This document shows, in pieces, positions 1-6,970 of a DNA stretch of 15,465 nucleotides. The notes under the pieces were generated by a model that was not told the origin of the DNA, ran no database searches, and saw nothing but the letters and a program-made list of their open reading frames with translations. Every line of letters begins with the position of its first letter. Position 1 is the stretch's first letter. Source of the stretch: Candidatus Gastranaerophilales bacterium (GTDB taxonomy: Bacteria > Cyanobacteriota > Vampirovibrionia > Gastranaerophilales > JAQUYY01); contig JAQUYY010000015.1 in assembly GCA_028691575.1 (NCBI GenBank), forward strand, positions 1 to 15,465. Reading direction: 5' to 3'. The position numbers and the translations under genes are program-made.

Positions 1-275
1 AAACCTATATATTTACCTCTGGCTATTTTCATACCTTGATTACGTGCTGCTGAGAGACCGCCGTTTTTTGTTGTTAAAATTTTTATTCTTTCATCTTTAG
101 CTGCATATTTTTCGAGTATTTTTAAACTGTTATCTGTGGAACCGTCATTAACACAAATAATTTCTATATTTTTCAATGTCTGATTGATTACACTATCCAG
201 ACATCTATTCAAATATGCTTCCATATTATAAACGGGTACTATTATAGAAACTTCAAAAGATTCATTAAATTCCAC
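1..275 (-). CDS. Family 2 glycosyltransferase, N-terminal part (cut by window start)
   Basis: The first 91 codons of a GT-A fold family 2 glycosyltransferase are visible; the C-terminus lies outside the window. After the start come SIIVPVYNMEAYL, the usual first strand and nucleotide-binding turn, then the VNDGSTDNS motif that binds the nucleotide sugar, then GGLSAARNQGM and ARGKYIGF, which lead into the metal-binding DxD region just beyond the edge. The start is a GTG at 273-275, chosen because it follows an AGAGG ribosome-binding site and no in-frame ATG precedes the conserved strand. It lies 83 nt downstream of the methyltransferase and has its own extended -10 promoter, so it may be a separate unit in the same glycan cluster. 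The donor and acceptor sugars cannot be told from this fragment. Confidence 0.88.
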   Translation of the reverse strand, partial: MEFNESFEVSIIVPVYNMEAYLNRCLDSVINQTLKNIEIICVNDGSTDNSLKILEKYAAKDERIKILTTKNGGLSAARNQGMKIARGKYIG

Positions 276-320
276 TCTATTTTCCTCTCAATATATCTAT
301 CCAACTATCTTAATATTTTT

Positions 321-348
321 ATTATATCAGATTAAAATCACATTTGAA
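321..348 (-). promoter_or_regulatory. Putative extended -10 promoter for the partial glycosyltransferase
   Basis: Read on the minus strand, TGATATAAT (TATAAT at 326-321, TG at 329-328) is an exact extended -10 element. A weak -35 candidate TTCAAA lies at 348-343 with a 16-nt spacer. The GTG start is about 46 nt downstream. Assignment is by motif only. Confidence 0.5.
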
Positions 349-358
349 GTTATATTTA

Positions 359-1183
359 TTACAAATATTTATAAATTCTTCTTACGAGAGAATCGGTTTT
401 AGACGCACTTATAATAAGGTAAATCCATTTGATCGGATAAGCCTCATCAATACTATTATTCGCAAAATCAATAAACTGAAAACGTATGTCTTTAAAAAAT
501 CCGGAAAAATCAGAATAAACTTCTCCCAGCATTTCGGGTGTTATCCATACATCAGCCGCACTATTAGTGCAGGTTGCGCATGTTTTATCTTCAGACCATT
601 TTGCATGATTTTCAGGAATTTGTGATGCATTAATTGACGGATAAAAATTCATTTGCAAATATATTGTTCCGTTTTGATTAAGAGTATTATGGATAGATTC
701 AAGAATTTTGTTTCTTATTGATCTTACACAGATATGTTGTATTGTAATCATTGAATAAACAAGGTCATAGTAGTTTTGAGGGGCATTTCCGCAATCATTG
801 CCGTTAGCAAGATAAAAATTGCAATCTTGTAAAATTTCATTTTTCTTTGCATGTTGAATCATTTTTTCACTTATGTCTACACCGTCAGCCAAATAGCCGT
901 TTTTTACAAATTCCTGCATAATTCTTCCAACACCGCAGCCGAAATCAAGAACTTTCATATTATTCTTTTTAAATGAAATTATATCAAGAATTTCATCAAT
1001 TTTATTTCCTTTAATATCCGAACCTTTTCTATCCAAATAATCTCTTATGGCAAAAGCAGCAAAACTCCTTGCTTGTCGTGCAATAATTTCATAATCAAGA
1101 CTTACAAGCTTCTTGGCGTCATCAACAGATACTGCTCTTTTATCATAAAAGTTTTTTTGCATATTCATATAATTTTCGTTCAT
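359..1183 (-). CDS. Class I SAM-dependent methyltransferase
   Basis: A 274-residue cytosolic protein with a Rossmann-type methyltransferase core. Motif I is VLDFGCGVGR at about residues 78-87, which binds the methionine part of SAM. The acidic residue ending strand 2 is in GVDIS (D103), and a motif IV-like segment YDLVYSMITIQHI begins near residue 139. The C-terminal part has a CATC cysteine pair near 202-205 and then aromatic strands. An in-frame ATG 13 codons further upstream exists, but the start at 1181-1183 is preferred: it forms a TAATG overlap with the stop of the upstream glycosyltransferase and follows a GGGGAA ribosome-binding site. The coupling implies a shared pathway, most simply methylation of a sugar or lipid intermediate in glycan synthesis. 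The substrate is not identifiable from sequence. Confidence 0.85.
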   Translation of the reverse strand: MNENYMNMQKNFYDKRAVSVDDAKKLVSLDYEIIARQARSFAAFAIRDYLDRKGSDIKGNKIDEILDIISFKKNNMKVLDFGCGVGRIMQEFVKNGYLADGVDISEKMIQHAKKNEILQDCNFYLANGNDCGNAPQNYYDLVYSMITIQHICVRSIRNKILESIHNTLNQNGTIYLQMNFYPSINASQIPENHAKWSEDKTCATCTNSAADVWITPEMLGEVYSDFSGFFKDIRFQFIDFANNSIDEAYPIKWIYLIISASKTDSLVRRIYKYL

Positions 1184-2151
1184 TACAATTCCCCAAACAT
1201 AGTTTTTTGATATTTTTCCCATGAGTTCATGTTGCAGGATTTAATAATTTGCACCCTTTGTGCATCGATTTCTCTTAATCCTTGAATATTTATTCCACTT
1301 GCTGTTTCCTGCAGTTTTATTAAAAATAGTGTTTTCAATCTTTCATTGGTTAAAAAATTGTACCCATAACCTAAAGCTCTAAGTTGTGCTAAAAAATATT
1401 CCAATTTATGTTTCTCATAAATTCCCTGTTCCTGCAAAAATTGCCGAATCAGTTCAAAAACTTCTACAATATCAGAAATATTTTTATAGGCATTTTTGGA
1501 AATGGAATCATAATTTTTTCTGTAAAACACAGAGGTAAAATCAACAGCTTTGATTTTATCTGCCAAAATATTTGTTTGCCAGACGAAAAGATGATCTTCA
1601 TTTATCAATTCTTCATTAAAAAAAATATTATTATTTCTTAAAAAAGCTGTTCTATAAAATCCGTTCCAGATATAAGGTACTGCATACAAGATTATGCTAT
1701 CTGAATTGATGTTCATTATTTTATTATAATGATTTTCAGCCTTAAAAAATTTGCAAAAACGCTTTTCTTTTGAAACAGAATTAAATTCAATATGATTTGC
1801 TTTAAGGATATCAATTTTATCATCCTTAGCGTATTCATAAAGTTTTTGCAGCACATCCTCTTCGAGCCAATCATCGGAATCCAGAAAAGCTATATATTCG
1901 CCTTGTGCTTCGTTAATGCCTCTATTTCTAGCTTTTCCCTGTCGTCCTTCCGGTTCAAAAAAAAGCCTGATGCAGTCATTATTTTTTTCATATTTGCGTA
2001 AAATATTTACAGTTTCTTCATTAGAACCGTTATCTATTAATAATATTTCTATTTTATTCATGGATTGGGATAATGCTGAATTAATACACTTTTCGAGATA
2101 TTTATTAAATGTATTAAAAACAGGAATAATTATTGTTACTTTCGTTTTCAT
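1183..2151 (-). CDS. Family 2 glycosyltransferase
   Basis: A full-length GT-A type glycosyltransferase of 322 residues from the chosen start. It opens with KVTIIIPVFNTF and continues with LLIDNGSNEE (nucleotide-sugar binding), GKARNRGI and FLDSDDW, the last carrying the DxD metal-binding acid residues. This order is typical of CpsJ/WcaA-like enzymes that transfer single sugars onto surface polysaccharide or lipid carriers. A further in-frame ATG at 2163 would add four residues. The ATG at 2151 is preferred because it places the start right before the first conserved strand, but neither has a strong ribosome-binding site. The stop overlaps the methyltransferase start by one base. The C-terminal half has no catalytic motif I recognise, and the donor sugar is unknown. 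Confidence 0.88.
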   Translation of the reverse strand: MKTKVTIIIPVFNTFNKYLEKCINSALSQSMNKIEILLIDNGSNEETVNILRKYEKNNDCIRLFFEPEGRQGKARNRGINEAQGEYIAFLDSDDWLEEDVLQKLYEYAKDDKIDILKANHIEFNSVSKEKRFCKFFKAENHYNKIMNINSDSIILYAVPYIWNGFYRTAFLRNNNIFFNEELINEDHLFVWQTNILADKIKAVDFTSVFYRKNYDSISKNAYKNISDIVEVFELIRQFLQEQGIYEKHKLEYFLAQLRALGYGYNFLTNERLKTLFLIKLQETASGINIQGLREIDAQRVQIIKSCNMNSWEKYQKTMFGEL

Positions 2152-2218
2152 TAGCAAACCCATCTAAAGAAACTGATTTTCCATATGTTTTTATCTTATC
2201 GCAATTCACTTTATTTTA

Positions 2219-2227
2219 ATTATATCA
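2219..2227 (-). promoter_or_regulatory. Extended -10 promoter of the glycosyltransferase-methyltransferase unit
   Basis: On the minus strand TGATATAAT (TG at 2227-2226, TATAAT at 2224-2219) is an exact extended -10 element about 65 nt upstream of the glycosyltransferase start. No good -35 box is seen at 16-18 nt. The same TGATATAAT element precedes the partial glycosyltransferase at 321-329. It lies in the 2164-2508 gap, which contains no gene. Confidence 0.5.
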
Positions 2228-2279
2228 CGAAGATCGACCTTACACCATTAAATTTATACTAGAACGAGTTAGTTTTTGC

Positions 2280-2303
2280 AAAAACGGGCAAAGCCCGATT
2301 TTT
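2280..2303 (-). terminator. Intrinsic terminator hairpin, possibly bidirectional
   Basis: A perfect 5-bp GC stem (CGGGC at 2285-2289, GCCCG at 2293-2297) with a 3-nt loop. It is flanked by five A residues on the left and, after one A, five T residues on the right. Read on the minus strand the stem is followed by five Ts, so it would end transcripts leaving the pilin at 2509. Read on the plus strand it is also followed by T residues. It sits between the pilin stop and the next promoter, as expected for a terminator. Confidence 0.6.
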
Positions 2304-2329
2304 CCAAAAACGTCGCTCCCGGCTTACGC

Positions 2330-2382
2330 ATACCGATTTATAAAAATTAATTCATTTTAAGATTACTTTTTGAAATCGGTAT
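2330..2382. repeat. 10-bp inverted repeat of unknown role
   Basis: ATACCGATTT at 2330-2339 and its exact reverse complement AAATCGGTAT at 2373-2382 are separated by 33 nt of AT-rich sequence. It lies in the non-coding gap 2164-2508, upstream of the terminator in the minus direction. It could be a stem in the pilin 3' untranslated region or the ends of a small intergenic element. No ORF lies inside. Confidence 0.45.
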
Positions 2383-2449
2383 AGCTTAACATATTTGCAT
2401 TTTCAATTTACGGAAAAAACAAAAAAATAATCAAAAAATCTTTATTCAC

Positions 2450-2511
2450 AGCCTTGTAAGGCTCATTCTTCGCCAACGAGCAGGTGAAGTTCAGAATGAC
2501 AAATTATTTTA
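2450..2511 (-). repeat. Post-pilin intergenic element with two dyads; 16 nt shared with the second pilin locus
   Basis: Starting at the pilin stop codon, the 16 nt at 2496-2511 (TAAAATAATTTGTCAT on the minus strand) are identical to 11463-11478 after the other pilin. Beyond that the two loci diverge. Here there follow an inverted pair CATTCT (2464-2469) / AGAATG (2493-2498) and a compact hairpin AGCCT/AGGCT at 2450-2463. The sequence after GTCATTCTGAACTTC looks like a dispersed intergenic repeat of the REP or small MITE kind. That is an inference from its dyad structure, since only one copy is in the window. Confidence 0.4.
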
Positions 2512-3210
2512 CTCATACAAATACTTTGCAGAACAGCCCCAGCCATGATTGTCTGCTGAAGTTGAACCTTCTACACAATCTGTTGATGGATCATTAAATC
2601 CTCTTGCTCCTGCTGCCATTAAGGCATTTGATGTTAGGCTCAATGTAAATATATCTTTCCCTATTGTATTCGGCTTCTTGAATCCGTTTATATCTATGGA
2701 CATCCATCCGCATCTTGTATAATTACCTACAGAACTACTACAATCTGATTTTTCAATATAAAATCTCATTAAACTTCCATTGTTTAATATTAAACATGGA
2801 TAAGAAACATTGCCTATACTTATACCATTTAAAAAATACCAGCTGTTAGCTCCTGAGTGCCAGCAACCTTCTGCACTTCCTCCTGTTCCCGTTCCACCGT
2901 ATGTAGATGTTCCCGAACAATCTTTTATTATATTAAGTTTTGAGGCATATGCATTTTTTAAATCTTCACTTCCTGCCAAATCTCCCGAAAATGCTCCTGC
3001 TAAGGTTCCACCATTGTCGGCAATTATCATCATCGTTGCTTGAGATAAATCAGAGTAAGACTTTTTCCAAGCTGCTTTTAATTCTGCATCGCTTGTCGTG
3101 CCAAATAATGTCGGAATCGCAATACTGGCAATAATTCCGATTATCGCAATGACTATTAATGTCTCTGCTAGCGTAAAGCCTTGTTTTTTATTTGAAATTT
3201 GTGTTTTCAT
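2509..3210 (-). CDS. Type IV pilin-like / pseudopilin protein (copy A)
   Basis: A 233-residue prepilin. A short leader with lysines (residues 1-11) ends in G11, followed by FTLAETLIVIAIIGIIASI: cleavage would fall between G11 and F12, with the conserved glutamate at +5 (E16), then one hydrophobic helix to about residue 36. The leader should be cut and the new N-terminus methylated by a prepilin peptidase (PilD type). The exported domain is glycine-, serine- and asparagine-rich with seven cysteines (98, 116, 139, 157, 167, 212, 226), so several disulfides are likely. An excellent GGGAGA ribosome-binding site lies 7 nt before the ATG. It begins 21 nt after the tandem-CheW gene with no visible promoter of its own, so it is probably the last gene of that operon. 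It is about 74% identical to the pilin at 10770-11465; copy A alone has C139. Whether it is a major pilin, minor pilin or secretion pseudopilin cannot be decided. Confidence 0.88.
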   Translation of the reverse strand: MKTQISNKKQGFTLAETLIVIAIIGIIASIAIPTLFGTTSDAELKAAWKKSYSDLSQATMMIIADNGGTLAGAFSGDLAGSEDLKNAYASKLNIIKDCSGTSTYGGTGTGGSAEGCWHSGANSWYFLNGISIGNVSYPCLILNNGSLMRFYIEKSDCSSSVGNYTRCGWMSIDINGFKKPNTIGKDIFTLSLTSNALMAAGARGFNDPSTDCVEGSTSADNHGWGCSAKYLYE

Positions 3211-3231
3211 CGATTGTCTCCCATTTTAATT

Positions 3232-4287
3232 TTAAACAGCATCTTCAAAAAATATCCTTTCATCTTCAAGAAATTTTTCCAAATTCAGCACACTCATAAC
3301 TCCGCCCTTTTCAAGTATAACTTCTGCTGATACAAATTTGTCCTTGTCAAAATTGGCAGAAGCCGCTTCGCTCTTGAGTTTTTCGTGAGGGATATTAATC
3401 ATATCAAATACATCATCAACAATTAGACCTATTTTTAAATTATTTGCTTCAACCACAATAATTTTAGTTTTTTCTGTTATTGACGTTTTTTTAATTTGTA
3501 AAAAACTCTTGATATCAATAACAGTAATAAATTCCCCTCTTAAATTGACTATTCCGGCTATAAACTCAGGAACACAAGGAATGGAAGTCAAATTAAAAAG
3601 TTTTAATTTACAGAACTCTTTAACATATTTTAAACTTATACAAAAAATCTCTTTATTTAAGCAAAAAGATACGAATTTGTCCTGATTGTAATTATCCTGG
3701 CTTATTTCTACTTTTAACTCTTTTTGAAGATTTAAGGCTCTTTTTTTGAATTTTGCTATTGATTCTTTATCATCAGGAAACAACGAAATATAATCATTTG
3801 AACTTTTTATGAAATTTTTATCTTCTAGAAGAGGAGTTTCTATTTTCTGAATAATTTTTTCTAAATCTAAAAATGCAGTCAATTTTTCTTCAGAATTATA
3901 AATTCCCGAAATAAGTTCTTCGTCTGAATTATACGGTAACGGCTCCAAACATTCTTTGTTAAATTGAATTGCATTATCAACAGAGTCAACAATAATTCCA
4001 AAAGTTTTTTTTTGAGAATTTACAATAATAATTTGCGAATCAACGGAATAATTTGAAATAGGAAGCCCCAATAATTTTCTTAAATCAACAACACTGATAA
4101 TTTTACTTCTTAAATTCATTAACCCCACAAGATATTCAGGCAATTTTTCCACAATATTAAGTTCCGGCAATTGCACGACTTCGATAATTTGTTCTGCCAA
4201 AATTGCATATGACTTTTGAGAAATTGTAAAAGTCATAAATAATTCAGAGTTAGAATAATTATTTTCTATTAGCAGCTTTTTGTTCAA
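3232..4287 (-). CDS. Tandem CheW-domain chemotaxis coupling protein
   Basis: A 351-residue soluble protein with two complete CheW folds, residues about 16-150 and 203-345, joined by a charged linker. Each carries the conserved asparagine-leucine-arginine turn: VGLMNLRSK (around 55-62) and AGIVNLRGEF (around 244-253), which in CheW contacts the receptor tip and the CheA regulatory domain. It should bridge the methyl-accepting protein at 5914 and the CheA at 6971 at the membrane; with two folds it could link neighbouring array units. The proposed start is a TTG at 4285-4287, with an AGAGG site 9 nt upstream, overlapping the end of the diguanylate cyclase gene by 29 nt. The next ATG (4233) would cut into the first CheW strand and has no ribosome-binding site. 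The overlap indicates translational coupling with the cyclase. Confidence 0.88.
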   Translation of the reverse strand: MNKKLLIENNYSNSELFMTFTISQKSYAILAEQIIEVVQLPELNIVEKLPEYLVGLMNLRSKIISVVDLRKLLGLPISNYSVDSQIIIVNSQKKTFGIIVDSVDNAIQFNKECLEPLPYNSDEELISGIYNSEEKLTAFLDLEKIIQKIETPLLEDKNFIKSSNDYISLFPDDKESIAKFKKRALNLQKELKVEISQDNYNQDKFVSFCLNKEIFCISLKYVKEFCKLKLFNLTSIPCVPEFIAGIVNLRGEFITVIDIKSFLQIKKTSITEKTKIIVVEANNLKIGLIVDDVFDMINIPHEKLKSEAASANFDKDKFVSAEVILEKGGVMSVLNLEKFLEDERIFFEDAV

Positions 4288-5770
4288 CTTTAAAAACCTC
4301 TATTTTGTCCCTACCAGCATTCTTAGCTCTATAAAGAGCCTTGTCGGCATTTTCTATAAGTTCTTTGGAGTCTTTTGTTTCTTCATTTACGGAAGAAACG
4401 CCAATACTGACGGTAACACTAATATGTTTGCCTTCATGAAAGAACTTTAATTCTTTTATTGATTTTTGAAGTCTCTCTAAAGGTATTACAGCAGCATTTA
4501 ACTCTGTTTCAGGGAATATTGCAGCAATTTCTTCTCCACCGTATCTTGCCACATAATCGGTTTTTCTCAAGTAGTTTTTAATTAATTTTGATATCTCTTC
4601 AAGAACTTTATCGCCTAATTGGTGGCCGTATGAGTCATTTACATTTTTAAAATGGTCAATATCAATAATAGCAAGACTTAAAGGATTACCATAGCGTTTT
4701 GCCCTTGAAAATTCTCTCTCGATTGTCTGTTGAAAAAATCTTCTGTTATATAAAGTTGTAAGCTCATCTGTGATTGCCAAAAATTGAGTTTCTGAATAGA
4801 GCCATTTTACTCGCATCAATAATTTTAATTCATTTAAAATTATATTAAATAATTTTGTTGACGGATTAAATTTATTTTCATCCGTATGATAAAGTGCTAT
4901 TCCGCCAAGTACCTGATTATCATATACAATTGGCACAATAATTTTTGATTTTAAGCAATCAATTGTTTTAATTTTTACAGGTTTAACCTCAGAGTTTAAG
5001 TTTATATCTTCAAAAAGTTTATTAGAAATCAGTAATTCACCGTTTTTAATGTCCATTCCCGAAAAGAAATTAGTAAAGAAATCTTGTTCTATTTCTTTTG
5101 GCAAACTTTCAGTAAAAACTATATCGGAAAAAACAATATTTAAATTTTTGATTTTTTTATCATCTCTGTTGTTGAAGAAAACACCGGCTGCATTAAAATC
5201 TATAATTGATGAAATTATAGAAAAAATACCTTCAGTAATAACTTTTTCTTTTGTAATAAATTCTGATAAATTTCTAAATTCATTTGCAATAGTAGATTCA
5301 ATCAATGCTTGATCAAGAATGTCATGGATTTTTTGCTGAATCCCTGAGTTTTCAATAATACATTGTTGAATATCATCTTCATCCGGAGATGGCAAAGACG
5401 GAGTTTTTTCAGCAATTGCATTTATTTGAGCTACAAGAGCGTCAAAACCCAAATCTTTATTTAAATAAGCATCGGCTCCAGCTCTCATTCCCCAGAATTT
5501 ATCCAATTTTTTGTTTAGAATTGTTAACAAAATTACCGGAATATTTTTTGTTGCTTCTTCACCTTTTAATAGCCTACAAAGCTGATATCCATTAATGTTT
5601 GGCATAATGATGTCAGAAACAATCAAATCGGGTTTTATGCACGATGCAATTTGATAACCCTCAAGCCCGTCATTGGCTGTATAAACCTCATGCCCGGCTT
5701 TGGCTAAAAGCAGTTTAAGTGTATTTAGCTGAGTTTTGCTATCGTCTATTAAAAGTATTCTTTTTTTCAT
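4259..5770 (-). CDS. Response regulator diguanylate cyclase (REC-GAF-GGDEF)
   Basis: A 503-residue cytosolic output protein. The receiver domain (about 1-122) has the acid pair D9-D10, phospho-acceptor D53 in VSDIIMP, T83 and K105. The middle (about 160-325) looks like a GAF domain: a segment with AAGVFFNN, and later KSKIIVPIVYDNQVLGGIALY. The GGDEF domain (about 330-495) shows ITDELTTLYNRRFF, IIDIDHFKNVNDSYGH and active-site GGEEI at 411-415, so it should convert two GTP to c-di-GMP. RKTD at 402-405 sits exactly five residues before GGEE, the position of the inhibitory RxxD I-site, predicting product feedback. Domain order with a CheA partner recalls WspR and PleD. First gene of the minus arm, ATG start, weak GAAG ribosome-binding site, coupled to the CheW gene. 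Phosphorylation by the CheA at 6971 is inferred from context. Confidence 0.92.
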   Translation of the reverse strand: MKKRILLIDDSKTQLNTLKLLLAKAGHEVYTANDGLEGYQIASCIKPDLIVSDIIMPNINGYQLCRLLKGEEATKNIPVILLTILNKKLDKFWGMRAGADAYLNKDLGFDALVAQINAIAEKTPSLPSPDEDDIQQCIIENSGIQQKIHDILDQALIESTIANEFRNLSEFITKEKVITEGIFSIISSIIDFNAAGVFFNNRDDKKIKNLNIVFSDIVFTESLPKEIEQDFFTNFFSGMDIKNGELLISNKLFEDINLNSEVKPVKIKTIDCLKSKIIVPIVYDNQVLGGIALYHTDENKFNPSTKLFNIILNELKLLMRVKWLYSETQFLAITDELTTLYNRRFFQQTIEREFSRAKRYGNPLSLAIIDIDHFKNVNDSYGHQLGDKVLEEISKLIKNYLRKTDYVARYGGEEIAAIFPETELNAAVIPLERLQKSIKELKFFHEGKHISVTVSIGVSSVNEETKDSKELIENADKALYRAKNAGRDKIEVFKVEQKAANRK

Positions 5771-5800
5771 AACTTCACAATTTTACTGTTCTCATAGTTT

Positions 5801-5806
5801 ATTATA
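5801..5806 (-). promoter_or_regulatory. Putative -10 box of the minus arm
   Basis: On the minus strand a consensus TATAAT lies at 5806-5801, 30 nt upstream of the cyclase ATG, in the 143-bp region between the divergent arms. The -35 region (about 5824-5829, TTTTAA) is poor. Confidence 0.4.
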
Positions 5807-5870
5807 AAATAAAATTCTAGATATTAAAATAAAATACTTCAAAAGAATGAGATTTATTAAGTAAAAATTT

Positions 5871-5879
5871 TGGTATGAT
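5871..5879 (+). promoter_or_regulatory. Putative extended -10 promoter of the plus arm
   Basis: TGGTATGAT (TG at 5871-5872, TATGAT at 5874-5879) fits an extended -10 element and lies 34 nt before the receptor ATG. The -35 region is not convincing. With the facing -10 box at 5801-5806, the 65 nt between the two are a natural place for shared control of both arms, but I see no obvious operator there. Confidence 0.45.
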
Positions 5880-5913
5880 ATAGAAAAGTTTGAAATAGCG
5901 GAGATTAATAAAG

Positions 5914-6951
5914 ATGTTTAAAAATTTAAGTTTAGAAAAGAAAATTAAAATTACAAATAGAGTATCCCAGTTAATTTTAATTCTTATAGCCTCACTTGCC
6001 GTAGTATCTTTATACAAGATTGATAAATTTTTCATTTTAAGTATATTTGTTCTTGTATTATCTTTAATGAGTATTCTTATTAGCGAATTAATGCAAAATT
6101 GGCTAAAAAAGACGGTATCAAGCTCAATTTACGATGCTGTAGTAAATGCTAATTTAGCATCAAGCAAAGTAATTGAAACAACTTCAAGACAAGAAAATAC
6201 TTTAGTCAAACATTTAGAATTATTAAAAAATTCAATGGATGTTATAGAAAAATTAAAAAAATATTCAATGATAACAAAACTTTCAGCTGAAAAAGTCGCT
6301 CAAAAATCGCAGACATCTTTAAATATTTCAGGGAAAGAACAGGAAACAGTTCAGGCTAATATTGAAAAAATGATGACTTTAAAACAAAAAATCCAGATAA
6401 TTGCAGAGTTGATTTTGGAATTATCAGAACATATCCAGCAAATCGGCAGTACAATCGGGGTTGTTGAAGATATAGCAGAGCAAACAAATATGTTAGCTCT
6501 AAATGCTGCTGTTGAAGCGGCAAGAGCCGGTGAACATGGCAAAGGTTTTGCAGTTGTTGCATCTGAGATTAGAAAACTGGCAGATGAAAGCAAACAGGCT
6601 ACAACTAAGATTTCATCTTTAATTTATGATATTCAACAAGCCACAAATTCAACTGTTATGGCAACAGAGGAAGGTTCAAAGGAAATCGAATCAGGCGTTG
6701 AGTTAGCTCATAGAATTGCAAATAATATTGACGGATTGCAGCATGCTATTAAAGACGTTGTTGCAGGGGTTCAGGATATTGTTGAAAATGCTGAAAATCA
6801 GGGTGTATCAACTCAAGAAGTAACAGAAATCATTAAAGTTATCAATCAGGGCGTAAATGAATCTGCAGGTATTGTTAAGGAAAATATTAATGTATTGAAA
6901 AATTTAATTAGCGTTTCCGATACCTTAAGAGAAAAAGTTACAGGAAATTAG
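5914..6951 (+). CDS. Methyl-accepting chemotaxis-type receptor lacking a sensor domain
   Basis: A 345-residue receptor. Two hydrophobic helices (about 16-35 and 38-59) are separated only by two or three residues, so they form a membrane hairpin with no periplasmic ligand-binding domain. The rest is a long coiled-coil signalling hairpin whose tip, EQTNMLALNAAVEAARAGE at 189-207, followed by GKGFAVVASEIRKLADES, matches the highly conserved region that binds CheW and CheA. It has no C-terminal CheR-docking pentapeptide. A HAMP domain is not evident after the second helix. It starts at ATG with GGAG 11 nt upstream and is the first gene of the plus arm, 19 nt before cheA. The input must come through the membrane hairpin, a partner protein (perhaps the pilins or pilus machinery) or the cytoplasm. 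This is inference; the receptor class itself is certain. Confidence 0.92.
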   Translation: MFKNLSLEKKIKITNRVSQLILILIASLAVVSLYKIDKFFILSIFVLVLSLMSILISELMQNWLKKTVSSSIYDAVVNANLASSKVIETTSRQENTLVKHLELLKNSMDVIEKLKKYSMITKLSAEKVAQKSQTSLNISGKEQETVQANIEKMMTLKQKIQIIAELILELSEHIQQIGSTIGVVEDIAEQTNMLALNAAVEAARAGEHGKGFAVVASEIRKLADESKQATTKISSLIYDIQQATNSTVMATEEGSKEIESGVELAHRIANNIDGLQHAIKDVVAGVQDIVENAENQGVSTQEVTEIIKVINQGVNESAGIVKENINVLKNLISVSDTLREKVTGN

Positions 6952-6970
6952 TAAAAAATCGGTAGAATAA

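Noticed and set aside
344..625. 93-codon plus-strand frame within the methyltransferase gene
   Set aside because: It lies opposite the conserved methyltransferase frame and has no recognisable domain or start signal.
2450..2463. Hairpin AGCCT/AGGCT as the pilin A terminator
   Set aside because: The T tract starts about 11 nt after the stem, so it is a weak terminator; the hairpin at 2280-2303 fits better.
5817..6035. 72-codon minus-strand frame overlapping the receptor start
   Set aside because: It covers the promoter region and the antisense of the membrane helices, with no ribosome-binding site; its hydrophobic residues come from AT-rich DNA.
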